Assembly: GCA_021613335.1 (NCBI GenBank)
Contig: JAJTWR010000356.1
Location: 124,001 to 188,000, forward strand
Source: Whitmania pigra
Taxonomy: Eukaryota; Annelida; Clitellata; Hirudinida; Haemopidae
Direction: 5' to 3'
Length of the DNA stretch: 64,000 nucleotides
The notes below the pieces were generated by a model, which was given only the letters and a program-made list of their open reading frames with translations, was not told the origin of the DNA and did no database searches. Positions 24,150 through 43,559 of this stretch are shown here, piece by piece. Both the position numbers and the translations under genes were made by a program. Each line of letters opens with the position of its first letter. Position 1 is the first letter of the stretch.

Positions 24150-25847
24150 CCTTTGTTTTTCTTTTGTTAACATTTTTGTGTTGCACTGAATTGAACTTCA
24201 ACGTCAATCAACATTTATGGTCGAGACATGTGTTCATTCTTTCCATCACATTAATGCTTTTCGATCATCGGATTATTCTCGCAAGGTGAACTGTAGACCG
24301 ATTATTAGTAGCATTAACAACGTTCGACGGTATCTGCGAACATTCACTTAGACAACTTTCATTCCACAATCAGACATGCTGCTCATTTGCAGATCTCTTT
24401 GAAATCAGTTTTCCATTGCATATCTTGGCCTTGTGATCATAATGCGGAGGCTGAAGAATGAAAGACGTTCTACTGATTTCGTTTTGTTTTCAGTTTTGCA
24501 TTGTTTTCATTTGTATTGATTCCCCAATCGCCAAAAAACTAATTTTTGATTTGATTTCTCGCTCACTAATTATGGTTTTGACAGACTGAAAGTGTGGTCA
24601 TCTTTTACCTAAATTGAGTTTCCGATCGCATCTCTTTATCGTCGTCACATTCCTTCAATCACCAGCTTTATTTTGACTTTCCTTCCTTTGACTGAACATT
24701 GTTATTAACTGATAGGTTACTAAACTAACCTGATTAACTAGCCAAATAATTAATTAAAGTGAACTTTACCTGATGCGAGGTCGCCTGAGTTAAATTTCAG
24801 CTCGACCTCGCTTGATCCGACGATGCGAATTCGGATTTAGTTAGATAATCATTCTGGGGGTCGTACCCATTGCTGCATGGAAGTCTCGCGCGCGTCTCAC
24901 ATCGTCGTCAAGTGCAACCCTCATCATTCACGTGTCTTAAAGGTAATTATACTAAACAATCGCCTGCCTCGCCATTTCTCTTCTGACATCTCTGCCGCCT
25001 AAAAAAACGTTCAAGTTGATGAGATGTTGAGTTAAAAGTACAACAATTTCACTCCTCAATAAGAACCGAGTGCCTCAGTGTTCGGCTGATCTGCGTGGTA
25101 CTGTTTACTTCCGATGGGGTTGCGTCAACATTTTTAAACCGACCGGGAAATTATTTTCATTGTTTTTTTTCTTCTTTTGAAATTATTTTTGGCTCTCGCC
25201 GTAATTATTAATGCAATTGGACGTCTGCTTTCATTACGACCGGCGTCTCATTCTATGGCTACTCCTTGCCAGAACACAATTCACTAGCGAACAAGGGCCA
25301 CGACTTTGATATTTCTTGTTAGATTGGACTTAATTGTCTCTTCTCTTAATAATTAATGATGATAACAATAATAATAATAATGATTACATTGCCATTTTTC
25401 TGACCTGAAGTTGCTTGGATCTGCATTGTTTCAGAAGACTAGATGGAAAGGATCGCCCGATTGTGATATAATATTTTAATTCATTTGCTTGAGGATTGTG
25501 AGAATGTCATGTTAATTCGTTAAGCTGCGTTTGAGGGACCTTTGATAGCACGAATAACGAGAGCTTGCAATTAACACGTTAAAACGATAAATGGAACGCT
25601 TCACAATTTGTTTTTGTAGCAGTGGAATGTTAAATTTGGTCAGAACCTTTCAAATAGCTCCTAATTGAGGATTTTCTGGAGATTTTGAAAAATGTTTTCT
25701 CAGTTCTGGATCTAAAAGAAACTATCCTCAAGTCTACAAGCGCAACCCGTTCTAATAGTCATACGAAACCCAATTAAAAAATATATAAATCAAGAATACA
25801 ATGAATTATTACAGGAAATTTGCACACAATTGTTATTAATTTTCTTT
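24150..25847. other. Intergenic region, no gene recognised
   Basis: No exon chain, RNA gene or mobile element was recognised. It is less AT-rich than neighbouring DNA and has CpG-containing stretches near 24780-24910. A 9-bp inverted repeat (gcgaggtcg and cgacctcgc) occurs near 24775-24815. It separates the 3' ends of DLG and of the first rec gene. Confidence 0.5.
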
Positions 25848-28679
<2,832 letters not shown>

Positions 28680-29378
28680 TATCGACCAGATGAAGAACCA
28701 GAGTTGAGATCTGTTAACATCTAAAAGATATCTATTTAAATTATTTGAAACATATCTTTACTTCGATATAGTTAAGAAAGAGATCTCAAAGGAAAAATTA
28801 TGCACTAAAAATGTAAAGTTAGAAAAGAATTTGCCACGAACAAATGTGTAAATCCATGCTTTGATCATTCTGAGATTGTATCTTTTTCTTAAAGTAAAGA
28901 TATGTTTATCACATATTTGTTGTCATATGTTTTTGTGACTAATTAGCAAATATTCTATGTCAACACAAAGACAGTTAATGATATGATTACGTCAAATATG
29001 TTTGAGAAAAAATGAATGGAATCCAAATCAATCGTACTTGTAAATTCAAAGATAAATTTTGCTCAGAAAATAGCATTAGTTTTTTTTTATACAAAACCTT
29101 AAAATAATTTGTTTTGTCTTTAGCTATTCGACAGTAAATCCTAAATGACAATAATTTTAATTGCATCTTAATATCTTAAGATCTGTTAAATATTTTTTTG
29201 ACGAAGTTCAACGAGTTATTTTGCGACAGCTATTCAATTTTTATTCTTCATTTTCAAACATTTCAGCTAGCATTTTAACGTGGTTGTGGATTTAAAATGA
29301 TTTGTAAAAAATGAAATTTTTAATTAATCAAATATACGCATTTAAAAAAATAAGAAGATATAGTCAAAAATGAATTCT

Positions 29379-32443
<3,065 letters not shown>

Positions 32444-32932
32444 GTTCCGATTGAGGGATGTAGATGACTTTGATGAATGATGTTGTTGACTTTGTCAGTC
32501 TTTCATCGCTGTGTGGTTTCATATTTCTGATAAATGGCAGAGAAGCAAATGTGCCTATAATTGTTTATTTTATACACTAGTTGCCTGCACTTCCATTCTT
32601 CATCGGAAATCTCGTCCAAAAAATAATCGGGAAATTAATAATTATGTTGTTGTTTAATCTTTTGAATTACGTCACAAAGTTTTTGGTTCTTTAGTTCTTA
32701 TGTTGTCAAATTGCATTTTTATTAACAAGATTTTATTTCGTTAATACATAATACCGTGCCCACATATTAACTTCACTGATCTTAAAAATGATCTTTTTTT
32801 AATTAGAATTTATCTTTAAATACTTCCAAATTTAAATTTGTAAGAAGCGTTACGTGAAACATTAATTTCTATATTTCAATATCATTTTAATTTTAATCTA
32901 GCAATTTACCTAGCAAATGCTTTCATTCACAG

Positions 32933-33057
32933 AAATATTCGAAGTATTAGAGAAACGAACTTCATTAGCGCCATTCATTAAAGCGATGGATTCATTGGTC
33001 AATATGGAGACGATGAAGCATGATCAGCTCATAAAATTGAAGAGTAGACTCTGTTGA
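32933..33057 (+). other. Plus-strand exon-like island 1 (terminal-exon shape)
   Basis: A good acceptor (cattcacag) is followed by 40 open codons and a TGA. The reading is helix-like (KRTSLAPFIKAMDSL, then KHDQLIKLKSRLC). It lies upstream of rec B on the opposite strand. No upstream exon was identified, so it may be a fragment of a lost gene. Confidence 0.3.
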
Positions 33058-35602
33058 TTGCAGATGATGAGAAAGATAAAAGTTCGAGCTTTGAACTTAC
33101 TTCAATGATTAAATATTTGTTATTTTATGTTAACTTTTATCACTCATAAATGTGTTGAAGTATTTCAATAGCTGTGTTTTTTTAACCTCATGGTTATTCC
33201 GTTTTTGTGAACTTGGTTAAAGATCTTTAAGAAAATGAGACCAAAATTAAAACGGTGTTTTTTAATAATAGAACCAAGACAATAGACAAAGCTTAAAGTT
33301 TTAAGATTTTATTGAAAACAGTCTTAGTTTTTTTCAATTTTTGCAAGTTAACTTCACTGATTATAGTGGTCTTTAGGGAGTGCCTGCTGTTCAGGAAGAG
33401 GATTTAAAAAAGACAGTAATACTCAGGTAAGAAATCAGATAACTTTAATCTATCAACGAATTTATTAATTATTTTGAATGCGAACAATGGGAAGATTATA
33501 TTATTTCGGAAAATAAAATGTTACGGTGCTACTGAAGCAAAAAACAAGAAATAAAAACAAATTATTTTTTTTACCAAAAGGGGGACCATAGGTCATAAAG
33601 TTGTTCTTAAATTAGAAAATAAATTATTACCATGTGTCATTGAAACAATAAATCAAACATATAAAAACATTCAACCCAGGCTATAAGGCTGTACTTAAAT
33701 ATAGTCTGCTTATTTTTAAAGATGTTCTGCTGATAGAGGAAGGATAATAATAGAACCCATGATAGTTGATGTTTTTCGAAGTTCAGAAAAGAGTTGGTTA
33801 ATGAAAAACCAAAGCAACTTTGCTCGTGCATCGCTGGGCTCATTGAATATTACCCTTCTATTCGGCCTGACCGTGCCCACATTTTACTCACTCGTCCAAA
33901 CATAGTATTGTTTTATCATATTACCATTTACTCAACAAGAGTTTTTGTTTTTATGAGAGAAAAAATACCAATGAAAGATATGAAAAGCTATTTGAATGAT
34001 ACAGTTTGTCCCCAATTGCCAGGTGCTAAAATATTTACTACTCGTAAATAATTTTTACTCAGTTTCTAACCGCTAACCTTCAGCACTAATTCTCTCAGAA
34101 AATTTCAAAGATTCGTTCTCAAATGCGGTTGCATCTTCTTCGCATCGTAGCATGCCTCGTAATAAAATGACATCATTGCCAAAGGAGAAAAAAGGGATTT
34201 TAGGAGATGCTTTGAGTATGAGACATCTAGTTGCTGCCGATGATGTGACTTTTGTTTTCTGTGACATCCTGATATTGAGGAAACTTCTGATAAAGATTTG
34301 TCAGACCATAAAGTCTTCTCAATTGTTTCCAAACAGTGCCATAAACTGAGAAGGAGCCATAACGTTTGTTATTAATGTTCTTGCCAATTTTATTCATGAG
34401 ATATGCATCAAAAAGCATATGCTTGTTTTATAAATCATGATGACAAATACTACCAAACCAGCTTATTCTTATTTACATCGTAAGCTCTAATTTAAAATGC
34501 TTCTGAATATAACTTTAAAGTAATGAACATTTCAGGTTGGATACAAGAATTGTTTAGATGTTAGGGCATTTAATGTCTGCGGCCATCTTATTCTTCATTT
34601 AAGGAAAACTTGTTATTTACGACAATCTATAAAACTCTCCGCACAATTGGACACATGTTTGCCATTATTACCCCGTTAATATGGTCTGAAATGAAAACAT
34701 TTCTATGAAAACTAATAAAAATTATTTCCATACTTTCTCGTTTTGATTTACTAATAGTACTTTTTCTCATTTAACAATTTCTTCAGATTATCACGATAAT
34801 AAAATAAACTTACTTAAATTAAAATCCTGTATTTTTAAGGTTTTTTAGATTCTACAACGCCTTAATTTTTCTAAGGTTTCTGTCTAAGCGACCTTACGGT
34901 GGATACCATCAGAAAACTTAATTGTAAAGACACGTAATGCAATTACTTCCCTAAGATGTTTTATTGAAACAGTATTAAAGAAGCTTAGAACCTGTTTGCA
35001 TTAGAGAAGTTATAAGTTATTGTACAAAAGAAAACAGACAAAAGAAATTTTTATTATATATTTGAATGTAAATGATCATGAAGCGAATGTAAAAGCATAT
35101 AGTGATATTTCAACCATTTCAATTTTTATTTTAATAAAGTATCATATAGATAAATACAATTGTAATTAATAACATTGACCAACGGACAACAAGTGAGGAT
35201 TGATTGTACTGCAGTTAAAGTTAAATGTAGTTGTTTAATATTATTGCTTGGCAATAACAAATCAGCTAAGTTGACATTTTTATAGGTGAGGTAACTATTT
35301 CAAAGTTTGAGTTTGACACACCGTCCTGATCCCTAGAAAAAGTTAATTTATTTATAAAACGTTTTACGAATAATCTTTTTTATAAAGTAAACAATAAATG
35401 ATAAAAATTTTATAAACCTTTAGTTAAGATAAGTGTAGTTTGCCAAGTTTTTGATAGGCCAAAAAAATTGCATTAATAAATGTGCAGAAAACATATGGTC
35501 AATGTTGCGAATGGTTAAGACTTAAACCACCTCAGCAAAAGGAAACACGGGAACACTTGCCAAGAGCAACTATATTTTACAGAACTTAAAAGACAATAAG
35601 TA
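33058..35602. other. Intergenic region between rec C and rec B, no gene recognised
   Basis: AT-rich DNA. ORFs at 33794-34051 (+) and on both strands of 34073-34418 are shorter than 90 codons, overlap each other and show no motif. Confidence 0.5.
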
Positions 35603-38600
35603 TCATAGAAAATTCCGAAGCGATGATTTCAATTGAAATAATTTAGATTGGCTCGAATCAGAAGACCTGAAATAAGAAATTATGTAGCAGGTAAGGCGGG
35701 CAGATAAGTGCAATAAAATATATCTATAATTTAATTGATTTCTTAACAAATAAAAAACGTTTATCCGTTCTAACCCTGCTGACAAAGAACAACCGATTGC
35801 AATCCCAAGACCCAACACAGAGAAGCACCAATAATCTGCATGCGTAAAAGGTTTGAAGTTTTGCAGTCTTTAATAATTATTTTCATGATGATCGAATGTC
35901 ACAAGGACAACTGCCAGGTGATGGAAAATTTATTTTGGTAAATGTAATTTTAACATTAAGTTGACAAGATTCGCCAGTATGCATTGAATGTAAATATTTT
36001 TAATTTCAAATTATTATTTTTTTAATTAGGCGCGCTTTTGTCACGTAAAATCAAAATATTCAATTATATCATCGCCACTTTTATTAGCGTCCTAGGGTTT
36101 AGGGCAAGCGTTAGTGATCTGTATTGTTGCCTTCTGACACTTGACTCCGAGATATTATCGAAATATTTTTGGCTCGAGACCTTATTTTGAACTACCACTT
36201 TGACCTTTAGTAAACGACCTATGAAATCTGAAAGGCAATTTCGAAGGCAGATGGAGGCGATCATAGAAGTGGTTAAAGACGTCATCAAAGAAGTAACCAC
36301 ATCATCGATCGAGCAAACGGCTTATTTGCAAACAATTTGAATTGTTATACCAGACTAGTTGATTGACTGGGTTACCCAGGAGGGGAAATTGTCATCCTTC
36401 TGTTCATTTGAACATAACGAATATTTTGTTTTTAAATGACATATTGTAACATGTTTCTTAGTTAACTGTTCATTGTATCTGGTAATCAATAAAAAAAATA
36501 TCAAAACATTGATTGATCACTCACTCGACAATGGATTCTTTTTGTTAGGAAGCATTTCTCCTCGTCTTCTAGCATTTCTCGCTTTAAACATAAATGAGAA
36601 TAAAAATATACATAAAATGGTGAGCGAATAAAGTTATGCAGTTAGATCATTAGTTGACCTAATTTTGTGAATTAAAGGCTCATTAGAAAAACATAATTAA
36701 TAGAACAAGGATCAATTAAGGGAAGGTGGGGAGAGAGGGGAAATCGCTAAAAAATACCCACAATTTAGAGCGTAGAATCAAAGTAGTGGTTGGATTTGTT
36801 ATGTCATGCAAAAAGACAATTCAATCTGTAAACATTATTTATATCTGTGCGCAGAAGTAAAAGGGGCTAAACGGGGTACGAAAATGAAATGTTACCTTAT
36901 ATTACTTTACTTTAGGTATTGCAAAAATTTATTAAAAACTTAAAAATTTACATCTGGTGAAATAATATTCTCACATTATATTTTTATATTCGTACATTTT
37001 CATTCGTTGCATTAGTGTGCAATTTATCACTTAATACATCTGTTCTGAGATGTACTCAAAAATGGGAAATTTAGGACTTTTTCTAAAACCACAACAAAAA
37101 TTATTTAAATAATTTTTTAAAACATTTTACCGTCGTTTTGTTCTTCACATAACAAAGTGTTGTTTATATGCAAATTTGTAATGATTGAGAATGAAATTAT
37201 GAGTGTGGTAAAGTAACACGTTTTTACCCTACATAGTTCGAGTCTCACTTTTTGGCGAAATTATGTTTGGTAGAAAAATAATGCAAAAACAGAATGAAAT
37301 ATAAATGATTAAATTATAATTGATATAAATATTATATAATTAATGTTAATCTCCTTAGCCCTATTTCCAAGAGACAACATTTTCACCAAAATGTATGTCA
37401 AATCAAACGAATCTTTAAGCTTGGCAGAGTTAGGTCAGCGTACCTGTGCAAGCTAAGGATATGTAACGTTATATTCTGGTTCTGGGATGTGAGCTACGCT
37501 TGAAACATAAAGTGGAACATGACCTACAAGTTTCACATATAAAAGTTACTGCTAGATATGCAGACAGAGTAAGGACAAAGTAAGGATCCTTTGAGAGTAC
37601 TATTTGAAGACGACTAATATTTATCACCTTAGTGTGTTTGAATGTGTATATTTATATATTTATGTAAGTTTAAATCAAGATTTTCAGCTAATATAATTTC
37701 TCCTAAGAAACACAAGATTTCTTAAAGTTACCAATGGTGCCTGTCGTTTCACTTGGAATGAACCACGTTGGAAATTCTGCGCTGCCCGTAATCTTTTTTT
37801 TGCCTTTAGGGTTTCTCACTTTTTTTTTAGTTGGCAACGGAGGTGCTTCGTCTATTTCATAGTTGTTGACTGTGTATTCATTGTATTCAAATGGCGTGGT
37901 ATCATCTTCAGAATCTGTTTGTGGGCTTTCATATTCATCTGGAAATGGATCCATGTCATCATAAACAGGATCGGGTTTTTTTCTGAGTTGGCTGAGAATA
38001 GGTGGTGGTGTTAATTTACGAATGTGAACTTTTGGAATTTGTGCGCTCTCGTTATCATTAAGTTGTTGCACGGGAAGAGAAAGGATTCCGCTGAAAATTC
38101 GATTTATGCCGTTCTGTGACTTTTGATTGTTCCTTTTATTATCAGTTTGTACCGCATGGTTGGATGATAATTTAATGACTTTCGGCAGGTGTAGAATGGA
38201 ATTTTGGGTTGTCATATACTTTTTAGGATAATCTGCAAAAAATAGATATAAGTTAATGAATAAGTTTTAGTAATTATTTCATTGTAGGATTACTGCAATG
38301 ACAAGTCAGTCCATGAAATGATATACTAATTTCAATATGAAAAAAAATTAAATTAATTAGTTTGGGGGATGAAATTGTAACTATTAGATATAGATATATT
38401 TTTTATGAATGTGGAAACATAATTTACTTACTAAGACCAACACAGTTCTCCACATTCCTACTAGACCTATCTATCACGTAATGCTTTACAAGTGGGTTTA
38501 CAAAGTAATTGTAGTTTTTTTTCATAAGCAATCCACATTTTTCAATTCCTTCCGGAGTCCAATCAATTCCGACACAAGTTTTATTGACGTCACACAGGTC

Positions 38601-41600
38601 TTGACATGATTTGACATTTGTGGCATTAAATTTCAAGGTATTTTTGCTACTACCAGAGACCTTTTTCTTTAATATCCAATTTGGTTTGCATTCTAAAATA
38701 ATTAAATTCATAATAAATTTTCAAACTGTTTCAAAAGGTTTCACACAATATCAAAAACTTTATCTAGATCTAATATAGATAATGTTATTGATTAATGTGA
38801 TGGAAAATTCAAAATCCAATCATATATTACATTTTTTTCGTGATACCAAAAAAAAAATTATTGATGACATTTTGACCACCTTCCCATCTACTACTCTCTG
38901 TGTGCTTCTTCCAATAAACTAGGGAGTCAGACCTCATACCCATGCAGACTGCGTAACGATGAAAGCAAGGCAAAGTTTATAAATGCATTATAGGAAGAAG
39001 ATTGGACGGGTATGTTGTCTCGCTGCAAGGAAGGAGAGGCTACAAAGGCCTATTGCTCCTTCATCAATAAATACTTCGCCATCTACGACAAGTGCTTTTC
39101 CATCACCTATAAGCTAAAAAAATCTTGTCAATACAAGAAGCCTTGGATGACCTCTGGTCTACTCAACTCGTGTAGAACAAAAAATGCTCTCTACAAAATC
39201 TTCATATTCAATCCCTCAAATGATAACAAATTAAAGTTTGTGCAATACCGAAACAAATTCAAAAAAATCAAAAAAACCGCAATCACCCGTTACTATTCCT
39301 CTAAATTCTGTGAATATGAACTTAACTACAAAAAGAACTTGGAACTTGATAAAATACTTCTTAAATGGAAACAATAGCCACTCCCCCACCACCTTTTACA
39401 ACAGTGATGGTCGACCTATGACCTCTTCCTCCAAAATTGCAGACTCGTTTAATGCTTATTTCTCGAGTATTGGTTATGAACTTGCCAATAAAATCACTTC
39501 AAGTCATAAAAATTACTTAAAAGCCCCCATCCCTCAATCAATATTCTTATCAGATGTCACTTCGGACGAAATCATACAGCTATCAAGACAACTGAAACAG
39601 TCCCATAGTCCTGGTCTCGATCAAATTGATCCAAGTCTCGCAAAGATTTAAATACCTGTGATTGCCCATCTTCTGGCCTCGTTAATAAACTGCTCATTCA
39701 AGTCCGGAATTTTTCCAGACCCTCTAAAAATTGCCAAAGTGATTCCTTTACATAAATCTGATTCCAAAGAAACAATCACGAATTATAGACCGATTTCAAT
39801 TTTACCGTACTTCTCAAAATTCTTCGAAAAAGCCATGTACCATCGAAGCATCTCATTCCTAGATAAATTTTCTGTCATCCGGGAAAATCAGTTTGGCTTC
39901 CGGCAGAACCACTCCACCTACATGCCCATTTCAATTCTCCATTCAAAGATTTCCGATGCTTTGGATCGGGGGTAACAATTAGCGTCTTCTTGCACCTCGC
40001 AAAGGCATTCGACACCGTGAACCATGAAATCCTGCTTGACAAGCTTAATCACTACGGAGTCAGAGTGGTATCGGAGTTATCTACATCACTGAAGTCAGCT
40101 AGTCTCGTTCAATGGCTGCTACTCATCTGCTGAACTTGTTACTTTAGGCGTGCCTCAGGGCTCTGTACTGGGCCTTTTGATTTGTCTCATTTATGTTAAT
40201 GATTTATGTAATTTGTCAGAGAATCTGGATTTTTTGTTGTTTGCGGATGATACGACTATATTTATGTCTGCCAGCGATATTATAACTTTGCATAATGTTA
40301 CGAACAGTGAACTTGAAAAAGTGGCTGACTGGTGTAATGCAAATTGTTTGTATTTCAATGTAAAAAAAAAACAGTTTATATGATGTTTCGCGGCGTTAGG
40401 AAAAAAGCTATGCTTGGACGATCTTTCTATATCTATCGATGGTACTCCTTTGACTCTTGTTGCGTCTTCTAAATTTCTTGGGGTTGTAATAGATGATCAT
40501 CTTTCTTTTAAATCTCATATTAATCACATAGTCAAAAAGATCTCAAGCAATATTGCTCTAATCTCACGTATACGACGCTACATTACTTCAAAGGTAGCTA
40601 TCACATTGTATTACTTCCTTATATATCCATATCTAAATTATTGTAATTTAATCTGGGCATCCAATTACGCTACTAACTTACGTCCTTTACTCATTCTTCA
40701 AAAGAAATTTTTGCATACAGCCTTGAATTTACCGTATAACTCTCATAGAGATATTATTTTCAAAAAGTTCAAATTACTCAAAGTTCACCAGATAAATTTC
40801 CTCAATGCCGGTATCTTCATGTACAAACTTGATCACCACATGTTGCCTGCATCATTTGAACGTATGTTCTCAAACGTCTCATCCTTCCATTCATATAATA
40901 TTAGTTCATCTCGGGATTATAGAACCGCTTTTGCTAAATTGAATATTAAACGCCGCTTCATAACTTGTTTAGGTCCAATTGTCTAACCTATGATACCAAT
41001 TCACATATCTGATCAATCAAACATTTACTCTTTCAAGCGTCTTTATAAACAACTTCTTATTGAATCACCATAAACTGCATAATTCAACAATCACTTCATC
41101 CGCTTTTTGAAATTAAATTATTTGTAAATGGATATCCGACAGCGGGAGTTTTTTTCCCTTTAGGATGTTTCTTGTTCATGGTTGATGTTATGTAATTTTT
41201 TCTGATGTATTATATGCAGTTAGATTAATAAACTCCAAGAACAAAAAAAATATATATTACATTTATGACATTTGCTAGTCCACGCCATCTGCAAATATTG
41301 CGGACCACAAACTAAACTAACTAACCTGTCATACATACTACATAAAAGTTTTCAGAATTGTCAGACTGCAACATGTAAAATAATTGCTCTCCTTGAGTTA
41401 TAAGTCTGCTGTTCTTGGCGATGTCTATTAATGTTACAAATAAGGTATTAAATTTAAAGTGTGGTTATTCTTACATGATAAAAAACTTGATTGTTAGATA
41501 ATTCACTCACCGTTACCTTGCTGAATCCATTTCCATCTTCCATTTTCAAATTTTGCATTAAGAAGAACTTTGTGCAATGAATAATTTGCCAAAAACATCT

Positions 41601-41838
41601 TTACTTTATTTATTCCACTTCCTACCGCAAAATCAAGCAATCGACCTTTCTCGTTAATACTTTTACAAAAATTATCAGCGTCAGTTGTTGACATAACATC
41701 AATTGGATTACCGTCAGAGTAATAACAGTGAGGAAAATATTGATCGCAATATGCATAGAGCGACTTTTGTTTCATGGGGTCCTCCCCTTTGCAGTAAGTA
41801 ACCAACAGTAAATTAAGGACACCCCATATAGGACTCAT
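35603..41838 (-). CDS. rec C: lectin-like/PAN membrane protein with long acidic Tyr/Pro-rich stalk
   Basis: Exons 41511-41838, 41326-41424, 38432-38692, 37732-38232, 35775-35835, 35603-35666; 437 aa, phases 1,1,1,1,2. The lectin exon is about 93% identical in protein to rec B, the PAN exon only about 57%. The stalk (about residues 230-396) is the longest of the family and carries [35 protein letters not shown] and APPLPTKKK. Exon 5 is again 61 nt and hydrophobic ([17 protein letters not shown]). The tail [11 protein letters not shown] and onward is Ser-rich but not acidic; this last exon is less certain. A plus-strand LINE sits in intron 2. Role unknown. Confidence 0.78.
36211..36340 (+). other. 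Plus-strand exon-like island 2 (terminal-exon shape)
   Basis: Acceptor gacctttag is followed by 42 open codons to a TGA, reading [20 protein letters not shown] and then [14 protein letters not shown]. Strongly helical. It lies inside intron 4 of rec C on the opposite strand. No partner exon was recognised. Confidence 0.3.
38900..41260 (+). mobile_element. 5'-truncated non-LTR retrotransposon in rec C intron 2
   Basis: Plus-strand pieces give the region before the RT ([13 protein letters not shown]), then RT motifs in order: [67 protein letters not shown] (near 40240), [16 protein letters not shown], and a C-terminal region to about 40986. Frameshifts and a premature stop separate the blocks, so it is dead. 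It ends in a short A-rich tail near 41260. The endonuclease is missing. Jockey/CR1 superfamily by motif. Confidence 0.9.
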
Positions 41839-42429
41839 ATTCCGAATGAATGATGAAGATATGTTGTTAACTTTGCTACTCCTTCACCGCTATATGGTGT
41901 CATATTTTTGATAAACGTTACATAAATACTGTTTCAGTTATTAATTTTTTTCCAAAAGTTTGTTTGGCCTTCCATTTTTCATCGGAAATCTCGGCCCGAA
42001 ATAATCGAGATGTTAGTAAATATGTTTAAACTTTTGAATTACGTCAGAAGCAACATAGTAAATTCTACAGCATTTCAATGCTTATTGCATGGCTTTTCAT
42101 CAGCATGCGATTCCTGCTAGACATTTTTTTATATTTTAATAACACGATGTTACGCCATTTCTTAAATTTTTAATTCCAGTTTAACTTTCCTTGCTAACAA
42201 ATGTCATTTAATTCTAAACGTAACTCATTTGTCTCCTTACCTGCAAAAGTTATCAAAAAAATCCCCAAAAGAACAAATCGGTTTTCCACGTGCTAATTGC
42301 ATTTTCATGTCATATAAAGTAGGACATTATATTTAGGTCGCAAGAGTCAGAATACAAAAACTAACTGTAAATACCAATCGAGATTAGACAAACTTAAATT
42401 TCCTAAGTTTATGTTACAGAAAAAAAAGA

Positions 42430-42790
42430 GCTGATTTGACTTTGTTGTTTATGTTCTTGACAAGTGAAATGGGAGATTTAGTTTGCTCTACCCTAACTGT
42501 CTTTACATATTCAAAAACCAGAGGACAGTGGTTAAGGAATGGAACAGTTAACCTCAGAATGCTGTGACGTCACGGGATGTTGAAAGTTTCAACAAGAACT
42601 TGGACAGATTTTTCACCAACATAATTTATGGTTTAGGCTAAGAAGTTAATGTTTAAGTTTACTTTTGGTTTGTTTTTTGTCGGATAAGGAGGAGTTTGCA
42701 CCTTGCTAATAATTTGTGTCATCGGTTTCAGCGAGGGGCCATTAGCCCATGCCGATTTTTGTAAAAATAATTATACTATGTCATAAATAA
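42430..42790 (+). mobile_element. 3' fragment of a CR1-like LINE
   Basis: Plus-strand reading with one frame break gives the usual LINE C-terminal block: KEWNS, then AVTSRDVESFNKNLDRFF, followed by untranslated sequence. No other part of the element is present. Confidence 0.65.
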
Positions 42791-42856
42791 CAACAGATCC
42801 TCATTAATCTATTACGCCAATCGTACAAAACGGGCTTACTAGGGGGTTGAAACTCT

Positions 42857-43176
42857 TATTATGCACGCATTTCAACAACTTCATCCTCCTTATTCCATAG
42901 ATAAAATAATGTTTCTGTCATAAATTAAATTTGGGTAATTTGAATTACGTCCTTATAAAGCGCTGTATCATTATCAAATGTATGTCTGATTTATCAAATA
43001 TATTATCAAATTATATTATTATACACGCATTTCAGCAACTTCATCCTCCTTATTCCGTAGATAAAATAATGTTTCTGTCATAAATTAAATTTGGGTAATT
43101 TGAATTACATCCTTATAAAGCGTTGTATCATTATCAAATGTAAATCTGATTTATCAAATATATTATCAAATATATA
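42857..43176. repeat. Two tandem copies of a 160-bp segment
   Basis: 42857-43016 and 43017-43176 match at about 95% by eye; both contain cgcatttca, then aacttcatcctccttattcc and tttgggtaatttgaatta. It lies between rec D and rec C. Confidence 0.9.
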
Positions 43177-43208
43177 TTATTATTAAATAGTCTGATTTCT
43201 CATTCAAG

Positions 43209-43337
43209 CTGCCTGATATTAGAGAACAGCTGAAGAACCTGAAGCAGATGAAACAGGACATTATACCATCCATAAACAGGATCCATAAATTTATTACGTT
43301 TTTCATTGTTTTTGCAATTTTTATTTTGAAATGGTAA
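43209..43337 (+). other. Plus-strand exon-like island 3, ending in a hydrophobic helix
   Basis: Acceptor cattcaag is followed by 42 in-frame codons to TAA: LPDIREQLKNLKQMKQDII, then a hydrophobic end (FITFFIVFAIFILKW). The shape is a coiled coil with a C-terminal membrane anchor. It lies just downstream of rec D on the opposite strand. No upstream exon was identified. Confidence 0.35.
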
Positions 43338-43449
43338 TGAAACGATTTTACAAAATATTATAAAAAACAACTTAATGTAATAGATTTAATCCATAATCAA
43401 TTTAAATGCTTCTCATAGATTCTTATATCCTGTAAATTTAGAGACTCGT

Positions 43450-43527
43450 CTATTCTTCTTCTGAGGAGCTCGTTTCATGCCTTTCAATGTAAAAGAATAA
43501 AATTCCAAATAAACATGGCTTCGTCGA

Positions 43528-43559
<32 letters not shown>

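Noticed and set aside
33794..34418. Overlapping ORFs on both strands, considered as transposase fragments
   Set aside because: All are under 90 codons, share no transposase motif and overlap one another.
36540..36650. Minus-strand hydrophobic run followed by a basic tail, considered as the membrane exon of rec C
   Set aside because: An in-frame stop lies just before it with no acceptor between, whereas a 61-nt exon in the right phase exists at 35775-35835.
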